Of a DNA stretch of 64,000 bases, positions 1 to 8,030 are shown piece by piece. The position numbers were made by a program, and so were the translations under genes. The stretch is from assembly GCA_900545665.1 (NCBI GenBank), contig UQZU01000007.1, positions 6,942 through 70,941 of the forward strand, given 5' to 3'. This DNA is from an uncultured Collinsella sp. Lineage in GTDB: Bacteria; Actinomycetota; Coriobacteriia; Coriobacteriales; Coriobacteriaceae. The notes below the pieces were generated by a model. It saw only the letters and a program-made list of their open reading frames with translations, had not been told where the DNA came from and searched no databases. Numbering within the stretch: position 1 is the stretch's first letter; every line of letters begins with the position of its first letter.

Positions 1-2
1 TG

Positions 3-60
3 GCGTTGGCACGCAGGTGCCAAGACGGTAGGGTGCGTCTTTGCACCTGCGTGCCAACGC
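3..60. repeat. 18-bp perfect inverted repeat at window start
   Basis: Positions 3-20 and 43-60 are exact reverse complements separated by 22 bp. There is no T-run on either side, so this is either a dispersed palindromic repeat or a hairpin terminator for a gene left of the window. It lies just upstream of the LacI operator. Confidence 0.75.
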
Positions 61-64
61 TCAC

Positions 65-110
65 CGAAATCGGTTTACGAAATCGGTTTCGTTTCGAGTT
101 GTAGTATACT
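65..110 (+). promoter_or_regulatory. LacI-family operator and promoter
   Basis: CGAAATCGGTTT occurs at 65-76 and again at 78-89, and the second copy extends to CGAAATCGGTTTCG (78-91), a near palindrome of the size and CG-centred type bound by LacI-family proteins. A TATACT -10 element lies at 105-110. The position immediately before the lacI-type gene suggests autoregulation. The binding partner is inferred from position only. Confidence 0.5.
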
Positions 111-194
111 CACCTACAGCGTTTTGCAACCGAGATTTTTAAAAAAATGCCTAAAATGGCTCAGATCGCCGACAATTGGGAAACGGGGTGCGTT

Positions 195-1217
195 ATGGCG
201 CAGATGAGAATCAAGGACATTGCCGCCGAGGCGGGCGTGAGTCCGGCCACGGTCTCGCGCTACCTCAACAACCGCCCCGGGCAAATGACCGAGGAGACCC
301 GTGCTCGCATCGCGGCGGTTATCGAGCGCACCGGCTATCGCCCGCGTGCCGCCGCGCGCAATCTGCGCAGCTCGCGCACCAACCTCATTGGCGTGATCCT
401 GGCCGACATCGCCAACCCGTTCTCCAGCGCCATGCTCGAAGGGCTTTCCGCCAGCGCCGCCGCGCGCGGCTGCTCGCTCATGACGGCCATTAGTGGCAAC
501 GACCCCGCCAAGGAAGCGGAGTCGCTCACCAGACTTATCGATGCTGGCGTGGACGGCCTGGTCGTCAACACCTGCGGAGGTAATGACGAGGCGATCGCCG
601 CGGCAGCAGGACGTCTGCCCGTTGTGCTGCTCGACCGCGATGTTGCCGACGGCGGTGTCGATCTGGTGACATCTAACAACCGTGAGCTCGTCGCCGGCTT
701 GGTAGACGAGCTCGCCGCTGCGGGCAGCGAGCGTCTGTGCCTGCTCACCGAGGCAAGCGACGACAGCCCCGTGCGTCGAGAGCGCGCCGAGGCCTTTGCC
801 GACGAGCTTTCGCGCCGCGGCCTTGCGGGCGAGGTCGTCACCTTGGCCGACGGTGGCGCCACGGGTGTCGGTCGCTTGGACGAGACCATCCGCGGCTATG
901 CAGGCAAAAAGCTCGGCCTCATTGCTGTCAACGGCTTGGTCTTCCTGCGTCTGACCGAGGCGCTGGCGCAGCTTGGTCCCTCGCTGCCGGCGGGGCTCAA
1001 GATCGCGACGTTTGACGACTACCCCTGGAACCATGTGCTCTTTGGCGGCGTCACCACGGCCGCGCAGGACACCCTCACCATTGCCGAGCGCGTAGTCGAG
1101 CGCCTTTCCGAGCGCATCGACGTCGTTACCACCACCGTGGGCGAGGCCGCAAAGCTGGCGCCCAAACGCATCGAGATCCCCGGCCACATCGAACACCGCG
1201 CCTCGACCTCTCGCTAG
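195..1217 (+). CDS. LacI-family transcriptional regulator
   Basis: This is a DNA-binding repressor of the LacI/PurR family, 340 aa from the chosen start. The helix-turn-helix lies at about residues 6-25 (IKDIAAEAGVSPATVSRYL). It is followed by a hinge and a periplasmic-binding-protein-like effector domain running to the C terminus. The ATG at 195 is preferred because the family begins a few residues before IKDIA and a GGGG tract lies 6 nt upstream; an in-frame ATG at 147 has no ribosome-binding site. No sugar operon is adjacent, so the effector is unknown. The near-palindromic CGAAATCGGTTTCG site just upstream fits autoregulation. The family call is certain and the target genes are not. Confidence 0.93.
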   Translation: MAQMRIKDIAAEAGVSPATVSRYLNNRPGQMTEETRARIAAVIERTGYRPRAAARNLRSSRTNLIGVILADIANPFSSAMLEGLSASAAARGCSLMTAISGNDPAKEAESLTRLIDAGVDGLVVNTCGGNDEAIAAAAGRLPVVLLDRDVADGGVDLVTSNNRELVAGLVDELAAAGSERLCLLTEASDDSPVRRERAEAFADELSRRGLAGEVVTLADGGATGVGRLDETIRGYAGKKLGLIAVNGLVFLRLTEALAQLGPSLPAGLKIATFDDYPWNHVLFGGVTTAAQDTLTIAERVVERLSERIDVVTTTVGEAAKLAPKRIEIPGHIEHRASTSR

Positions 1218-1270
1218 CCGCTTGTTCGCAACTGCCTGTTCGCGCACGTTTTTTGAGCGCTTGATACGCT

Positions 1271-1312
1271 TTAACCCTGCGGAAACATTTTTCTGCGATA
1301 GTATCTGCGATA
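1271..1312 (+). promoter_or_regulatory. GlnR-box-like site upstream of glnA
   Basis: TTAAC (1271-1275), six bases, then GAAAC (1282-1286) matches the actinobacterial GlnR half-site pair GTnAC-n6-GnAAC with one mismatch. A direct repeat TCTGCGATA follows at about 1292-1300 and 1304-1312. The site is about 66 bp upstream of the glnA start, and a GlnR-like gene lies directly downstream of glnA. Confidence 0.5.
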
Positions 1313-1351
1313 TAGACCAGTCGAAACCCGCCCGAAAGAAAGGGGAGCGAC

Positions 1352-2689
1352 ATGAACCAGCAGAACATCGATTACGTACTCCGCTCCGTAGAGCAGCGTG
1401 ACATCCGCTTTGTGCGTCTGTGGTTTGTCGACATTCTCGGCCGCCTCAAGAACTTTGCCATTAGCCCCGAGGACCTCGAGGTCGCTTTTGAGGAGGGTAT
1501 TGGCTTTGACGGCTCCGCCATCGAGGGCTTTGCCACGCCCGAGGAAGCCGACATGCTGGCGTTTCCCGATGCTTCGACCTTCCAGATTCTGCCGTGGCGT
1601 CCGAGCCACAACGGCGTTGCCCGCGTGTTCTGCGACGTGTGCACTCCCGACCGCAAGCCCTTCGCCGGCGATCCGCGCGATGCCCTGCGCCGCATGTTCC
1701 GCAAGGCCGAGAAAGCCGGCTATCTGCTCAACGTGGGCGCCGAGCTGGAGTATTACTACTTCCCCGACGAGCACACCCCCGAGCCGCTCGACAACGTGGG
1801 CTACTTCGATCTTTCGGTGAGCGATGCCGCCCGCGACCTGCGCCGCAACACGGTCCTCACGCTCGAGAAGATGTCCGTGCCCGTGGAGTACACCTTCCAT
1901 GCCGCCGGTCGCTCGCAGCACGGCATGAGCCTGCGCCACGCCGAGGCCCTGAGCATGTCCGACGCCATCACCACGGCCAAACTCATCATTAAACAGCAGG
2001 CCTACGAGAGCGGTTGCCACGCCTCCTTTATGCCCAAGCCGTTGGCGGGCGAGGACGGCAGCGCTATGTTCCTGTGCCAGTCGCTATTCGACCACGACGG
2101 CAACAACGTCTTTTGGAGCGAGGACGACGAGAAGTACCATCTTTCCGACATCGCCAAACACTACATGGCCGGTATCCTGGCGCACGCGCGCGAGATCAGC
2201 GCCATCACCAACCCCACGGTCAACTCGTACAAGCGCATCACCACGGGTGGCGACTCCGTACCGCAGTACGCCACGTGGGGCCTGCGCAACCGCGCGAGCA
2301 TGGTCCGCATTCCGGTCTACAAGCCTGGCAAGCAGCTGTCCACGCGCATCGAGCTGCGCAGTCCCGACCCCATGGCCAACCCGTACCTGGTCAACGCCGT
2401 CACGCTGGCGGCTGGTCTCGACGGCATCGAGCGCAAGCTAGAACTCCCGCCCGAGGCAACGGCCGAGACGCTCAAGCTTACCGACCGTCAGATGCTCGAG
2501 GCCGGCTACACGCCGCTGCCGCGCTCGCTCAAAGAGGCGCTCGACGTGTTTGAGGACTCGCAGTTTATGAAGGATGCCCTCGGCGAGCACATCCACAGCT
2601 TCTTCCTCAAAAAGAAGCGCAACGAGTGGCATAAGTTTGAGTCTACGATCACCGAGTGGGAGATCAAGCACTACCTGGCGAACTCCTAA
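1352..2689 (+). CDS. glnA: Glutamine synthetase type I
   Basis: The enzyme makes glutamine from glutamate, ammonia and ATP as a cytoplasmic dodecamer. It is 445 aa, the length of the short GSI-alpha class. Visible family motifs are FDGSAIEGF near residue 52, the KPLAGEDGSAMF loop near residue 230, and a C-terminal domain ending in an HEWE-like region. No obvious adenylylation tyrosine loop of the long GSI-beta class is seen, so control is more likely transcriptional or by feedback. GGGGAG precedes the ATG. The next gene, 50 bp downstream, is a GlnR-like regulator, and a GlnR-box-like site lies upstream. A second, unrelated glutamine synthetase (type III) is at 56145. Confidence 0.97.
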   Translation: MNQQNIDYVLRSVEQRDIRFVRLWFVDILGRLKNFAISPEDLEVAFEEGIGFDGSAIEGFATPEEADMLAFPDASTFQILPWRPSHNGVARVFCDVCTPDRKPFAGDPRDALRRMFRKAEKAGYLLNVGAELEYYYFPDEHTPEPLDNVGYFDLSVSDAARDLRRNTVLTLEKMSVPVEYTFHAAGRSQHGMSLRHAEALSMSDAITTAKLIIKQQAYESGCHASFMPKPLAGEDGSAMFLCQSLFDHDGNNVFWSEDDEKYHLSDIAKHYMAGILAHAREISAITNPTVNSYKRITTGGDSVPQYATWGLRNRASMVRIPVYKPGKQLSTRIELRSPDPMANPYLVNAVTLAAGLDGIERKLELPPEATAETLKLTDRQMLEAGYTPLPRSLKEALDVFEDSQFMKDALGEHIHSFFLKKKRNEWHKFESTITEWEIKHYLANS

Positions 2690-2739
2690 TCGCGCTGGCT
2701 TGTTCCAGTACGATTGAGCTCATTTCTTTGGAGGCCGAT

Positions 2740-3402
2740 ATGTCCGAAAAGAGTGCCCTGTTCATGGCGCGCACGACGCGCTTCCACGAGTTTGCCCGCA
2801 GCTTGACGACCACCCTGGGTGTCGAGGTGAGCCTGGCAACCCCCGATTCGCCGACTGCGGCGCACGACTTTGACCTGCTGATCCTCGATTCCGACGGCAT
2901 TCGCAGCGACCGCATCGATCAGATTGCCAAGTGGCTTGACGATCGTGGCGGCGTCCCCATGCTGGTGATCGTCGACGATGAGGCCCTTGGCACCCTGCGC
3001 CTGCCGAATCACGCGCATGCCGACTTTGTGTGCCCCACGGCGACGCCCAACGAGCTCAAGGCTCGTGCGCAGCGCCTGATGGGCGAGGAGGAGACCGTCA
3101 CCGCCGACGATGTACTCAACATCGATAACCTCGAGATTAACCTGGCCACCTACCAGGTGACGCTCGATGATGAGCCCATCGACCTGACGCTGATGGAGTA
3201 CTCGCTGCTGAGCTTTTTGGCGACGCATCCCAACCGTGCCTACAGCCGCGAGGTGCTGCTGCACCGCGTGTGGGGCTTTGAGTACTGCGGCGGTACGCGT
3301 ACCGTCGACGTGCACATTCGACGCATCCGTTCCAAGGTGGGCCCGCAGATTGCGGCACACATCACCACCGTCCGCGGCGTGGGCTATCTGTTTAAGGACT
3401 AG
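2740..3402 (+). CDS. GlnR-like orphan OmpR-family response regulator
   Basis: This 220-aa protein has a receiver-like N-terminal half and an OmpR/PhoB winged-helix C-terminal half, with the recognition segment RTVDVHIRRIRSKVG near residues 187-201. The receiver is atypical. It keeps an Asp in LLILDSDG (about D50) but lacks the acidic pair that normally coordinates magnesium near the N terminus, and no sensor kinase gene is nearby. In actinobacteria this architecture is typical of GlnR, the nitrogen regulator that controls glnA, amtB and related genes. The position directly after glnA supports that role, but one-to-one orthology is inferred. The start at 2740 has TTTGGAGG upstream. The longer open frame from 2656 overlaps glnA and is rejected. 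Confidence 0.85.
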   Translation: MSEKSALFMARTTRFHEFARSLTTTLGVEVSLATPDSPTAAHDFDLLILDSDGIRSDRIDQIAKWLDDRGGVPMLVIVDDEALGTLRLPNHAHADFVCPTATPNELKARAQRLMGEEETVTADDVLNIDNLEINLATYQVTLDDEPIDLTLMEYSLLSFLATHPNRAYSREVLLHRVWGFEYCGGTRTVDVHIRRIRSKVGPQIAAHITTVRGVGYLFKD

Positions 3403-3407
3403 CTTTT

Positions 3408-3438
3408 CACCACAAAGGGGACAGGCACCTTCGTGGTG
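3408..3438. repeat. Dispersed palindrome family A, copy 1
   Basis: The arms CACCACAAAGG and CCTTCGTGGTG flank a GGACAGGCA-type centre. Related copies are at 17244, 18820, 19776 and 30411. It lies right after the stop codon of the GlnR-like gene and has four T residues downstream, so it may also act as a terminator. Confidence 0.7.
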
Positions 3439-3557
3439 GTTTTGACGCATGCGTGGATCCCTTTCGAGTTTGCAGCAGAACTTAAGCCTTCCTAAAAGAT
3501 TGCGTTCTCATACACGTTCGCCCGCATATTGGGGTACAACTCAACGTGAACAATGAT

Positions 3558-3590
3558 GGCCCGCCACATGTTTGGCGGGCCTTTGGTTAT
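3558..3590 (+). terminator. GC-rich hairpin before the htrA-like gene
   Basis: GGCCCGCCA (3558-3566) pairs with TGGCGGGCC (3573-3581) across a 6-nt loop, and TTTGGTTATT follows. It ends about 20 nt before the protease start, so it is either the terminator of the upstream unit or a leader hairpin of the protease mRNA. Confidence 0.5.
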
Positions 3591-3610
3591 TAGACGAAAG
3601 GATCGCAGCC

Positions 3611-5071
3611 ATGAGCGAGAACGATTCCCAGCGTCCCCAGGATGCGGGCAACGCCGGCGAGACCCAGCAGCAGCCGCGTGTGCAGGTGGAGTCGACGCCT
3701 GCCGGTAGCAACATTCCCTACGTGCAGGCTTACGACACGCAGACCGGCAAGCCGCTGGGCGGCCAACAGGTCGTGAACAAGCACACGGTGGTCAAGACTA
3801 AGACCAAAAAACTGCCGATCTTTATTACGGCACTCGCCGGCTGTGCCTGCGGAGCCCTGCTGGTCATTGCGCTCATTATGAGCGGCACGCTCGATATCGG
3901 CGGCGGCAGGAACGCCGTGACGGCGGGTGCTTCGGGTTCGTCGACGCAAAAGATTACGATTGATTCCGAGGACACCACGCTGGCCGAGGCCGTTTCTGCC
4001 AAGGCATTGCCCTCCGTGGTTTCCATCACCGCCACTTCGAGCGGCGGCCAGAATGGCTCGCTTTCGCAGTCTGCCGACGAGTCGGATAGTTCGGGCAGCG
4101 TCGGCTCGGGCGTAGTACTCGATACCGAGGGCCACATCCTCACCAACAACCACGTGGTCGATGGCTATGACCAGTACGTGGTGACCATGGACGACGGCAC
4201 CACCTATGAGGCCGAGTTCGTGGGCAACGATGCTTCGAGCGACCTGGCCGTCATCAAGCTCAAGGACGCCGACGCCTCCAAGCTCACGCCGATCGAGATT
4301 GGTGATTCCTCCAAGCTCAACGTGGGCGAGTGGGTCATGGCGATCGGCTCGCCGTTCGGCAACGAGCAGTCTGTCTCCACCGGTATCGTCTCGGCGCTCT
4401 ACCGCTCCACGGCTATGAGCTCTACCAGCGGTAACACCATCTATGCCAACATGATTCAGACCGATGCCGCCATCAACCCGGGCAACTCCGGTGGCGCGCT
4501 CGTCAATGACAACGGCGAGCTCGTGGGCATCAACTCGCTTATCGAGAGCTACTCGGGCTCCAGCTCGGGCGTGGGCTTCGCTATTCCCGTTAACTACGCC
4601 AAGAACATTGCCGACCAGATTATCGACGGCAAGACGCCGGTGCATCCGTACATGGGCGCCACGCTTTCGAGCGTCAACGCGCTCAACGCCCGCACCAACA
4701 AGCTGAGCACCGATAGCGGCGCGTATGTGGCGAGCGTCGTTGAGGATGGTCCTGCCGCCAAGGCTGGCATCCAAGAGGGCGATGTCATTACCAAGCTGGG
4801 CGACGATGAGATTACGAGCGCCGATGGCCTGATCATTGCGCTGCGCAGCCACGAGGTGGGCGAGAAAGTCGAGATCACGCTTATGCGCGGCAAGGAAGAG
4901 AAGAAGGTCACGGTTGAGCTGGGCTCCGATGAGGAGCTGCAGAACCAGCAGCAGGACGACAGTTCGACCGACACCGGCAACGGCGGTATTACCGACGAGC
5001 AGCTGCGCCAGTACCTGGAGGAGCTGCTAGGCCAGCAGGGCCAGGGCCAGGGCTACGGCCAGGGTTTCTAA
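3611..5071 (+). CDS. Membrane-anchored HtrA/DegP-like serine protease with PDZ domain
   Basis: The protein (486 aa) is a surface quality-control protease of the HtrA family. A hydrophilic Gln-rich cytoplasmic segment (1-67) precedes one transmembrane helix (about 68-90). The trypsin-like domain carries the triad His181 (NNHVVDG), Asp211 (SSDLAVIKL) and Ser293 (GNSGGAL). A PDZ domain follows (about 355-450), then a Gln/Gly-rich tail. The ATG at 3611 has AAAGGA upstream; an upstream in-frame ATG at 3572 falls in the hairpin region and is rejected. It is monocistronic, bounded by the hairpin at 3558 and a strong terminator at 5099. It probably degrades or refolds misfolded exported proteins. Confidence 0.95.
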   Translation: MSENDSQRPQDAGNAGETQQQPRVQVESTPAGSNIPYVQAYDTQTGKPLGGQQVVNKHTVVKTKTKKLPIFITALAGCACGALLVIALIMSGTLDIGGGRNAVTAGASGSSTQKITIDSEDTTLAEAVSAKALPSVVSITATSSGGQNGSLSQSADESDSSGSVGSGVVLDTEGHILTNNHVVDGYDQYVVTMDDGTTYEAEFVGNDASSDLAVIKLKDADASKLTPIEIGDSSKLNVGEWVMAIGSPFGNEQSVSTGIVSALYRSTAMSSTSGNTIYANMIQTDAAINPGNSGGALVNDNGELVGINSLIESYSGSSSGVGFAIPVNYAKNIADQIIDGKTPVHPYMGATLSSVNALNARTNKLSTDSGAYVASVVEDGPAAKAGIQEGDVITKLGDDEITSADGLIIALRSHEVGEKVEITLMRGKEEKKVTVELGSDEELQNQQQDDSSTDTGNGGITDEQLRQYLEELLGQQGQGQGYGQGF

Positions 5072-5098
5072 CGAGCTGTATCGCACATACCGATGCCA

Positions 5099-5138
5099 GA
5101 GGGGCTGTCCCATCAACGCGGGACAGCCCCTCTTTTCT
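5099..5138 (+). terminator. Rho-independent terminator after htrA-like gene
   Basis: GAGGGGCTGTCCC (5099-5111) and GGGACAGCCCCTC (5120-5132) form a perfect 13-bp stem with an 8-nt loop, followed by TTTTCTT. Confidence 0.92.
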
Positions 5139-5141
5139 TAT

Positions 5142-5172
5142 TGATCCGTTGGGGACGGAGGAAAACGGATCA
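5142..5172. repeat. Dispersed palindrome family C, copy 1
   Basis: TGATCCGTT (5142-5150) and AACGGATCA (5164-5172) are inverted arms around a GGGGACGGAGGAA centre. The 19 bp at 5154-5172 are the exact reverse complement of 11387-11405, inside the first ABC-transporter gene. Confidence 0.65.
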
Positions 5173-5207
5173 CTTGGGGCTGACAAGAGGCCTGGTTCGT
5201 AATGGTC

Positions 5208-5410
5208 TGGACAGTTAGTTCAGATACGTATAAATCTGGGACAGCTTGGAATGCGTTTTGAGCAATTTTTGATTGGGATGGGGCTCGAATGGGTGTTTGG
5301 AAGGGAGAGTGGGACGTTTACATGGTCTCGAGGAGCCCGAATTCGTCGAAACAGGGGTGTTCGTGCCTGATTTAGCTCTAGGATTTATACGTATCTGAAC
5401 TAACTGTCCA
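5208..5410. mobile_element. MITE-like element with 29-bp terminal inverted repeats
   Basis: The termini 5208-5236 and 5382-5410 are exact 29-bp reverse complements that start TGGACAGTTAGTTCAG. The 145-bp interior has no convincing gene. The 203-bp total, lack of coding capacity and position between two genes fit a non-autonomous miniature inverted-repeat element. No clear target-site duplication is visible and no matching transposase is in the window. Apart from this element, the terminator and repeat C1, the 5072-5518 interval shows only the ligA promoter region. Confidence 0.6.
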
Positions 5411-5518
5411 CCCCAGTCTGGCGGCTGCCGATTCGGTGCGGTTTGAGACCGCTATTCGGCCTCATTGCGACCGGTGGTACTCTAGTATCCGTTTGAAATC
5501 GAGCGAAGGAGTGCCGCT

Positions 5519-7747
5519 ATGGAGCAATCGAGCCTGTTTGGTGACGGCGTGGACATCGATACCGAAACGTCCACGACCGCGGAAGCCACCGCACCGACCG
5601 ATGCCCGTGCCCAGGCGGCAGCACGTGCGGCCGAGCTGCGCCACGAGCTCGATTACCACGCCTATCGCTACTACATGCTCGATGCGCCCGAGATCACGGA
5701 CGCTGCCTTTGACAAAATGCTCGTTGAGCTGCAGGAAATCGAGGCGACCTACCCCGACCTGGTGACGCCTGACAGCTATACTCAGCGCGTGGGCGGCTAC
5801 GTGAGCGAGCAGTTTACGCCGGTCACGCATATGGCACGCATGTATTCCATGGACGATGCCATGGACCTGGACGAGCTCGACGCGTGGCTCCAACGCACCG
5901 AGGATGCGCTCGGTGCCGGCAGCGTCACCTATACCTGCGAGCTTAAGATCGACGGTCTGGGCGTGGCGCTTACCTATCAAAACGGCACCTTTGTGCGCGC
6001 CGCCACACGTGGCGATGGCACCACAGGCGAGGACGTGTCGCTCAACGTGCGCACCATCAAGGATGTGCCCATGCACCTGTCCGAGCCGGCGCTCGCCCAC
6101 ATGGGCGCCGACCGCGAGCGTACCATCGAGGTGCGCGGCGAGGTCTACATGCCTAAGGGCAGCTTTGTGCGCCTGAACGACGAGGCCGATGCCGAGGGGC
6201 GCGACCCCTTTGCCAACCCGCGCAACGCCGCCGCCGGCAGCCTGCGCCAAAAGGACCCCAAGATCACGGCACGCCGCGACCTGGCCACCTTTATCTATGC
6301 CATCGCCGATACCGACCCGCTGCACGTCCACAGCCAGCGCGAGTTTCTGGACTGGCTGCGCAGCGCTGGCTTTAGCGTCAACCCCAACGTGGCACGCTGC
6401 GCCACGCCGGCCGAGGTCCACGAGTTCTGCGCCCAGGCCCTCGAGCATCGCGGCGACCTGGATTACGACATCGACGGCGTGGTTGTAAAGGTCGACAGCT
6501 TCCAGCAGCAGCTTGACCTGGGCTTTACCGCCCGCGCGCCGCGCTGGGCCATTGCCTTTAAGTTCCCGCCCGAGGAAAAGCAGACCGTCTTACGCGAAAT
6601 TCGCATCCAGGTGGGCCGCACCGGTGTGCTCACGCCGGTCGCCGAGTTCGATCCGGTGACGGTTGCCGGCTCCACCATCGCGCGCGCCACGCTGCACAAC
6701 ATCGACGAGATCCGCCGCAAAAACGTGCGCGAGGGCGACACCATCATCGTGCACAAGGCGGGCGACGTAATCCCCGAGGTCGTGGGCCCGGTGCTCGACA
6801 AGCGCCCGGCCGATTCGGTCGACTGGCACATGCCCGAGTTCTGCCCCGTGTGCGGCAGCCCCGTGGTCCACGAGGACGGCGAGGTTGCCTACCGCTGCGT
6901 CTCCATCGACTGCCCCGCGCAGCTCAAGGAGCGCCTGCTCCACTGGGTGAGCCGCGGCTGCATGGACGTCGACGGCCTGGGAGACGAGATCGTCGATAAG
7001 ATGATCGCCGCCGGGCTGATCCACGACGTCGCGGACTTCTACCAGCTCACGGTCGACGATATCGCCGGCCTGGACACGGGGCGCACCTATGCCAGCTCCA
7101 ACAGCAAAAAGGGCGTCAAGAAGGGCGACCCCATTCCGGTAGGCCTCAAGACGGCCGAGAAAATCATCGCCGAGCTCAACAAGTCCAAGAGCCAGCCGCT
7201 CGGTCGCGTGCTGTTTGCCCTGGGCATCCGCCACGTGGGCAAGAGCGTGGGCGAGGTCATCGCCGAGCGATTCCTGTCGATTGACAAGCTCATCTTGGCG
7301 AGCGAAGAGGACATCGCCGAGTGCGAGGGCATCGGTCCCAAGATTGCGGCGAGCGTCAAGCAGTTCCTGGCCGTGCCCGAAAATCTTGCCGTGCTGGAGC
7401 GTCTGCGCCAAGCGGGCCTGTCTCTCGAGGTCGACTTGGGCGCCGCTCATGCGCAAGCCGCAGCCGACGCTGGCGTGGCAGGCGAGCTCGCCGACGCACA
7501 GCCGCTCGCGGGTCTGACCTTCGTGCTCACCGGCACGCTCGTCAACCGCACGCGCGACGAGGCAGGCGCGGCGCTCAAGGTGCTCGGCGCCAAGGTTTCG
7601 GGCAGCGTGTCGAAGAAGACGAGCTATCTGGTCGCCGGCCCCAAGGCGGGCTCCAAACTCACCAAGGCCGAACAGCTGGGCGTACCCGTGCTGGACGAGG
7701 ATGCACTCGAGCAGATTCTGGCTACCGGCGAGGTGCCGGTGGCGTAA
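5519..7747 (+). CDS. ligA: NAD-dependent DNA ligase
   Basis: LigA seals nicks in duplex DNA using NAD and is essential for replication and repair. The 742-aa protein has the full order of domains. These are a Ia-type N terminus (about 30-100), the adenylation domain with the catalytic Lys143 in ELKIDGLG, and an OB fold. A four-Cys zinc finger follows (CPVCG to CVSIDC, about 440-462), then HhH repeats and a C-terminal BRCT domain (about 660-742). The length is slightly above the usual 670 aa because of an N-terminal extension of about 30 residues. GAAGGAG precedes the ATG. A small open frame overlaps its stop codon at 7747. Confidence 0.98.
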   Translation: MEQSSLFGDGVDIDTETSTTAEATAPTDARAQAAARAAELRHELDYHAYRYYMLDAPEITDAAFDKMLVELQEIEATYPDLVTPDSYTQRVGGYVSEQFTPVTHMARMYSMDDAMDLDELDAWLQRTEDALGAGSVTYTCELKIDGLGVALTYQNGTFVRAATRGDGTTGEDVSLNVRTIKDVPMHLSEPALAHMGADRERTIEVRGEVYMPKGSFVRLNDEADAEGRDPFANPRNAAAGSLRQKDPKITARRDLATFIYAIADTDPLHVHSQREFLDWLRSAGFSVNPNVARCATPAEVHEFCAQALEHRGDLDYDIDGVVVKVDSFQQQLDLGFTARAPRWAIAFKFPPEEKQTVLREIRIQVGRTGVLTPVAEFDPVTVAGSTIARATLHNIDEIRRKNVREGDTIIVHKAGDVIPEVVGPVLDKRPADSVDWHMPEFCPVCGSPVVHEDGEVAYRCVSIDCPAQLKERLLHWVSRGCMDVDGLGDEIVDKMIAAGLIHDVADFYQLTVDDIAGLDTGRTYASSNSKKGVKKGDPIPVGLKTAEKIIAELNKSKSQPLGRVLFALGIRHVGKSVGEVIAERFLSIDKLILASEEDIAECEGIGPKIAASVKQFLAVPENLAVLERLRQAGLSLEVDLGAAHAQAAADAGVAGELADAQPLAGLTFVLTGTLVNRTRDEAGAALKVLGAKVSGSVSKKTSYLVAGPKAGSKLTKAEQLGVPVLDEDALEQILATGEVPVA

Positions 7748-7926
7748 TGGATATAGAGAATCGCAATTGCTCGCAGGCGGAAGGGCGCACGAGGCACGCC
7801 CAAGGGCAGGCAAAAGAGCGCTTAATGATGCGAATTTGCATTGCCGAGCGTGAGCGCGCGGCGGGTGCATCTCGCGATGCCTTTGAGGCGTTGACCGAGC
7901 TGGAGACGAGGCTCGGTCTAGCCTAG
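7747..7926 (+). CDS. Small ORF translationally coupled to ligA
   Basis: A 59-codon frame starts with an ATG that overlaps the ligA stop codon (TAATG), a common coupling arrangement. The predicted product is basic and charged in the first half and then helical with an Ala/Glu-rich end (FEALTELETRLGLA). I do not recognise a family. Against it, there is no independent ribosome-binding site, and the region lies next to a degraded gene fragment on the other strand. It could be a genuine small protein or chance. Confidence 0.3.
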   Translation: MDIENRNCSQAEGRTRHAQGQAKERLMMRICIAERERAAGASRDAFEALTELETRLGLA

Positions 7927-8030
7927 CGATACAGGCACCGTGATCTGCGTCACGTAGGTTGTGGGATCGTCGCTGATGATGTCGTCGATGAGGGTGATTT
8001 CGCGTTGCCCCGCTACGCTGCCAGCTTGTC
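7918..8030 (-). pseudogene. C-terminal remnant resembling a GyrI-like effector domain
   Basis: Directly after the MATE stop codon, the minus strand has an open frame of about 35 codons without a start. It reads EITLIDDIISDDPTTYVTQI, continues with VPVSL and stops at 7918-7920. The pattern DP, then TQI, then PV resembles the end of GyrI-like ligand-binding domains found in MerR or AraC multidrug regulators. No upstream part is present. It is best read as the tail of a lost regulator beside the exporter. The family assignment is by eye and weak. Confidence 0.3.

Noticed and set aside
114..1247. 377-codon minus-strand open frame over the LacI gene
   Set aside because: It is the antisense shadow of a high-GC gene; the plus-strand frame has a complete LacI domain order.
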